A DNA stretch of 37,672 nucleotides, taken from NCBI GenBank assembly GCA_947565425.1, contig CANOFW010000030.1, forward strand, positions 1-37,672, written 5' to 3'. The DNA is from an uncultured Lachnospiraceae bacterium. GTDB taxonomy: Bacteria > Bacillota > Clostridia > Lachnospirales > Lachnospiraceae. The position numbers and the translations under genes are program-made. The notes under the pieces are model-generated. The model made no database searches. It had not been told where the DNA came from and saw only the letters and a list, made by a program, of their open reading frames with translations. Below are positions 34,772 to 37,672 of the stretch, in pieces (the first letter of the stretch is position 1; the number at the start of each line of letters is the position of its first letter).

Positions 34772-36961
34772 ATGGAAAAAGAATTATTGGAAAGCAGAAA
34801 AAAGATGATATATGAATTCATGTGCAGCGATTTATATGTGCCCATGAAGATCAAAGAGATGGCAGTCCTTTTGGATGTGCCGCGCGAGGAGCGGCCGGCA
34901 TTGGAGGAAGTGTTGCAGGAGCTTCTGGCAGAAGGGAAGATTGAGGTCTCCAAGCGCGGAAAGTATATCAAAATGGAAGACAAATATATTACTGGTATCT
35001 TTATTGGTAATGCCAGAGGTTTTGGGTTCGTTGATGTGGAGGGCGAAGAGGAGGATATTTTCATTTCAGAGTCACAGGTCAACGGCGCCATGCATGGAGA
35101 TTTTGTGCAAGTTGCCCTACAAGACGGTAAAGCGTCAGGAGGCAGACGCAGAGAGGGTACTATCGTTAAAGTTTTACAAAGAGGTACTACGCACGCAGTG
35201 GGAACATTTCAGAAGTCCAAGAATTTTGGCTTTGTGATTCCAGATAATATCAAGCTTGGCCAGGATATTTTTATTCCGCTGGAGTATTCCCTGGGGGCGG
35301 TAGATGGTCACAAGGTGGTGGTAGAAATCACGGATTATGGCAATGAGCGTAAAAAGCCGGAGGGAAAAGTGATAGAGATTATCGGGCATATCAATGATCC
35401 TGGGACGGATATTATGTCAATTGTCAAAGGGTATGACTTGCCGACAGAGTTTCCACCGAAAGTCTTGAAACAGGCAGAGAACGTTGGAAAGCCAGTGAGC
35501 GGAGCGGATATGGCAGGCAGAAAAGATGTGCGCAATTGGCAGATGGTAACGATAGACGGTGAGGATGCCAAGGATTTGGATGATGCTGTTTCTCTGACAA
35601 AAGAGGGGGATAATTATCGTTTGGGCGTTCACATTGCGGATGTTGCCAATTATGTGCAGGAGCATAGTGCGCTGGATGTGGAAGCGTTTGAGCGCGGCAC
35701 CAGCGTTTATCTGGTAGACAGGGTGATCCCCATGCTGCCACATATTCTATCCAATGGCATCTGTTCCTTAAATGCCGGGGAGGATCGGCTTGCACTCAGC
35801 TGCATTATGCTGATTGGTAAAGATGGAACAGTCATAGAACACGAAATTGTGGAGACAGTCGTTTGCGTGGATCGCAGGATGAGTTATACCAGTGTGCGCA
35901 AAATCCTCAAAGATAAAGATGAACAGGAACGAGAGAAATACAAAGAGCTCGTGCCGATGTTTGAGTTGATGGAGGAGTTAGCGGCTATCTTGCGTGAGAA
36001 AAGGAGGAAACGCGGTTCCATTGATTTTGATATTCCGGAGACGAAGATTGTTCTTGACGGCCACGGCAGACCGTTGGAAATTAAACCTTACGAGCGCAAT
36101 GTCGCCACGCGTATTATTGAAGATTTCATGCTGATTGCCAATGAGACGGTAGCGCAGGATTTCTTTTGGCAGGAAATTCCATTTGTATATCGCACGCATG
36201 ATACCCCGGATCCCGAAAAAATTCGCAAGTTGGGGACGTTTATCAATAACTTTGGCTATTCGATTAAGATTGGGCAGGAGGAGATTCACCCCAAGGAGCT
36301 GCAAAAATTACTGGAAAAGATTGAGGACACACCGGAAGAGCCGTTAATCAGTCGTTTGACCTTACGCTCCATGAAACAGGCGAAATATACGGTGCAGTGT
36401 ACCGGGCATTTTGGGCTTGCCGCCCGCTATTATTGTCATTTTACATCACCAATCCGCCGCTATCCTGATTTACAGATTCACCGCATTATAAAGGAAACGC
36501 TGCGGGGAAGGATGAACGGCAAACGGATGGAGCATTATGAGAAAATCTTACCAGAAGCGGCAGCACAGTCCAGCCTTAGAGAGCGTCGGGCTGAGGAGGC
36601 GGAACGAGAGACAGATAAGCTGAAAAAGGTTGAATACATGGCAGAACATATCGGCGAGACGTTTGAGGGCGTTATTTCCAGTGTGACGTCATGGGGAATG
36701 TATGTAGAGCTTCCCAATACGGTTGAGGGTATGATACACGTCAATAACCTGACGGACGATTATTATCATTTTAATGAAGAAACGTATGAGCTGGTAGGGG
36801 AGAGAAGCGGGAAAGCCTATAAGTTGGGGCAGACGATTCAGATTGTGGTGGCGGATGCCGATAAATTTATGAAGACGATTGATTTTGTCCTGCCGGAATC
36901 TGTCGAGGAATTTGGCCTCACAGCGTCGGCGGAGGATGTCGGTAGATACCGTGCGGAGTAA
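34772..36961 (+). CDS. rnr: Ribonuclease R
   Basis: A 3'-5' exoribonuclease that degrades structured RNA and works with tmRNA/SmpB in clearing faulty messages. 729 residues: an N-terminal winged-helix-like region (about 1-70), two cold-shock domains (about 71-145 with GNARGFGFVDV, and 146-225 with KSKNFGFVIPD), the RNB catalytic domain from about 250 with the acidic site IDGEDAKDLDDAVSL (residues about 260-274), and a C-terminal S1 domain (about 630-712, FEGVISSVTSWGMYVEL). An AGGAG site sets the start. The 192-nt gap before it holds a CAATCC/GGATTG hairpin (34698-34714). Confidence 0.96.
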   Translation: MEKELLESRKKMIYEFMCSDLYVPMKIKEMAVLLDVPREERPALEEVLQELLAEGKIEVSKRGKYIKMEDKYITGIFIGNARGFGFVDVEGEEEDIFISESQVNGAMHGDFVQVALQDGKASGGRRREGTIVKVLQRGTTHAVGTFQKSKNFGFVIPDNIKLGQDIFIPLEYSLGAVDGHKVVVEITDYGNERKKPEGKVIEIIGHINDPGTDIMSIVKGYDLPTEFPPKVLKQAENVGKPVSGADMAGRKDVRNWQMVTIDGEDAKDLDDAVSLTKEGDNYRLGVHIADVANYVQEHSALDVEAFERGTSVYLVDRVIPMLPHILSNGICSLNAGEDRLALSCIMLIGKDGTVIEHEIVETVVCVDRRMSYTSVRKILKDKDEQEREKYKELVPMFELMEELAAILREKRRKRGSIDFDIPETKIVLDGHGRPLEIKPYERNVATRIIEDFMLIANETVAQDFFWQEIPFVYRTHDTPDPEKIRKLGTFINNFGYSIKIGQEEIHPKELQKLLEKIEDTPEEPLISRLTLRSMKQAKYTVQCTGHFGLAARYYCHFTSPIRRYPDLQIHRIIKETLRGRMNGKRMEHYEKILPEAAAQSSLRERRAEEAERETDKLKKVEYMAEHIGETFEGVISSVTSWGMYVELPNTVEGMIHVNNLTDDYYHFNEETYELVGERSGKAYKLGQTIQIVVADADKFMKTIDFVLPESVEEFGLTASAEDVGRYRAE

Positions 36962-37051
36962 TTGCCTTGTACATTGGCAGTACTGTGCGAAAGGATTGCC
37001 GCGGTAATTGGCGGATTCCGTGTACTATGATTGCAGCAGAAAGGAACAGAA

Positions 37052-37519
37052 ATGGGGAAAGAGAGCATAAAATTGATTGCCAATAATAAAAAGGCATTTC
37101 ACGATTATTTTATAGAAGATAAATTTGAGGCGGGAATCAGTCTGGCAGGGACGGAAGTAAAATCTTTGCGGATGGGAAAATGTTCTATTAAGGAGTCCTT
37201 TATCCGCATAGAAAATGGAGAGGTCATAATCTATGGCATGCATATCAGCCCATATGAAAAAGGAAATATTTTTAATAAAGACCCGCTGCGCCCCAGGAAA
37301 TTGCTGATGCATAAGTATGAGATTAATAAGGCGGAAGGGAAGATGACCGCCAAAGGATATACGATTGTGCCTTTGCAGGTCTATTTTAAGGGCAGTCTTG
37401 TAAAAGTTGAAATTGCACTTGCCCGCGGCAAGAAGCTTTATGACAAACGCCAAGACATTGCCAAGAAAGACATGCGCAGAGAGTCCGAGCGTGAGTTTAA
37501 AGTGAAAAATTTATATTGA
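37052..37519 (+). CDS. smpB: SsrA-binding protein SmpB
   Basis: Binds tmRNA and brings it to stalled ribosomes for trans-translation. I chose ATG 37052 after AAAGGAA (155 residues); an in-frame TTG at 37031 is unlikely. Visible are [38 protein letters not shown], the HISPYEKGN segment, and the basic tail [19 protein letters not shown]. The usual neighbour ssrA is not within the remaining 150 bases and would lie beyond the window if adjacent. Confidence 0.97.
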   Translation: MGKESIKLIANNKKAFHDYFIEDKFEAGISLAGTEVKSLRMGKCSIKESFIRIENGEVIIYGMHISPYEKGNIFNKDPLRPRKLLMHKYEINKAEGKMTAKGYTIVPLQVYFKGSLVKVEIALARGKKLYDKRQDIAKKDMRRESEREFKVKNLY

Positions 37520-37525
37520 TTTCCG

Positions 37526-37600
37526 GTAACAGTTTAGCCTTAATTTTTATATAACAGCCTTATTCCATAGAACTTTTTATACTGTTGTGTAAAAATACTT
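37526..37600 (+). repeat. Second repeat family, direct copy after smpB
   Basis: Closely matches 24658-24728, including AGCCTTAATTTTTATATAAC and CCATAGAACTTTTTATACTG, and starts seven bases after the smpB stop. The flank then differs: CTTATGGGCA near 37599 and TGCCATAAG near 37643 form another small inverted repeat. Whether an inverted arm follows cannot be seen because the window ends at 37672. Confidence 0.75.
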
Positions 37601-37672
37601 ATGGGCAATATATATGTTTTTTACAGATTCCCCCTCCATACTGCCATAAGGGAAACATTTGAGGGATTTTGT

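Noticed and set aside
37520-37672. Start of ssrA (tmRNA) after smpB
   Set aside because: The bases after smpB belong to a repeat; no GGGG-start alanyl acceptor arm or tag-peptide frame is visible before the window ends.

Overview
The window looks like a chromosomal segment of an anaerobic, butyrate-forming Clostridia, most likely a Lachnospiraceae. The evidence is a thiolase / 3-hydroxybutyryl-CoA dehydrogenase / butyryl-CoA dehydrogenase / EtfBA cluster, strong GGAGG ribosome binding sites, a giant multi-domain surface protein with a lysine-rich tail, and a CxxC-type [4Fe-4S] PurF. The genus cannot be fixed from the sequence alone. Almost every gene is on the + strand; the exception is a degenerate HD-GYP protein.

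Layout. 1-7671: 3' part of a giant secreted surface protein, open at the window edge. 7784-10270: nrdR, a YqeG-type HAD phosphatase, rpiB and efp, with a degenerate tandem repeat in the gaps on either side of yqeG-rpiB-efp. 10450-13813: a sugar-1-phosphate nucleotidyltransferase, a NahK-like sugar kinase and galE, together a probable (amino)hexose salvage set. 14065-16706: a minus-strand HD-GYP-like protein that lacks the HD histidine, divergent from a secreted coiled-coil/SleB cell-wall hydrolase. 16969-22430: thl, hbd, bcd, etfB and etfA, with a Rex-type operator before thl and no crt. 22542-24675: an ECF transporter S component and a CapA-like lipoprotein. 25080-26621: gpmI. 26746-27200: a frameshifted small membrane-protein gene. 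27568-28434: an Rpn/PD-(D/E)XK nuclease. 28575-32467: purC, purF and purB. 32794-37519: eno, secG, rnr and smpB, the conserved glycolysis / secretion / RNA-quality-control neighbourhood.

The most unusual content is intergenic. A family of structured elements with ends like GGGGCTGTNGCACTAATATA and CTCGTTCAAAAGG recurs at about 10273, 12545, 13870, 24729 and 32529. The two complete copies (13870 and 24729) share one architecture, an outer stem enclosing three hairpins, although the hairpin sequences differ, so the fold seems better conserved than the sequence. One copy sits inside a second repeat family whose inverted arms start within the last codons of the CapA gene and which recurs directly after smpB. 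A third repeat with a 43-50 nt unit occurs tandemly in the nrdR-yqeG gap and the gap after efp.

Functionally, most of the window is housekeeping: dNTP regulation, translation, purine synthesis, lower glycolysis and trans-translation. Added to this are fermentative butyrate formation under probable redox control and cell-surface functions. No rRNA, tRNA, CRISPR array or transposase of a recognised IS was seen.
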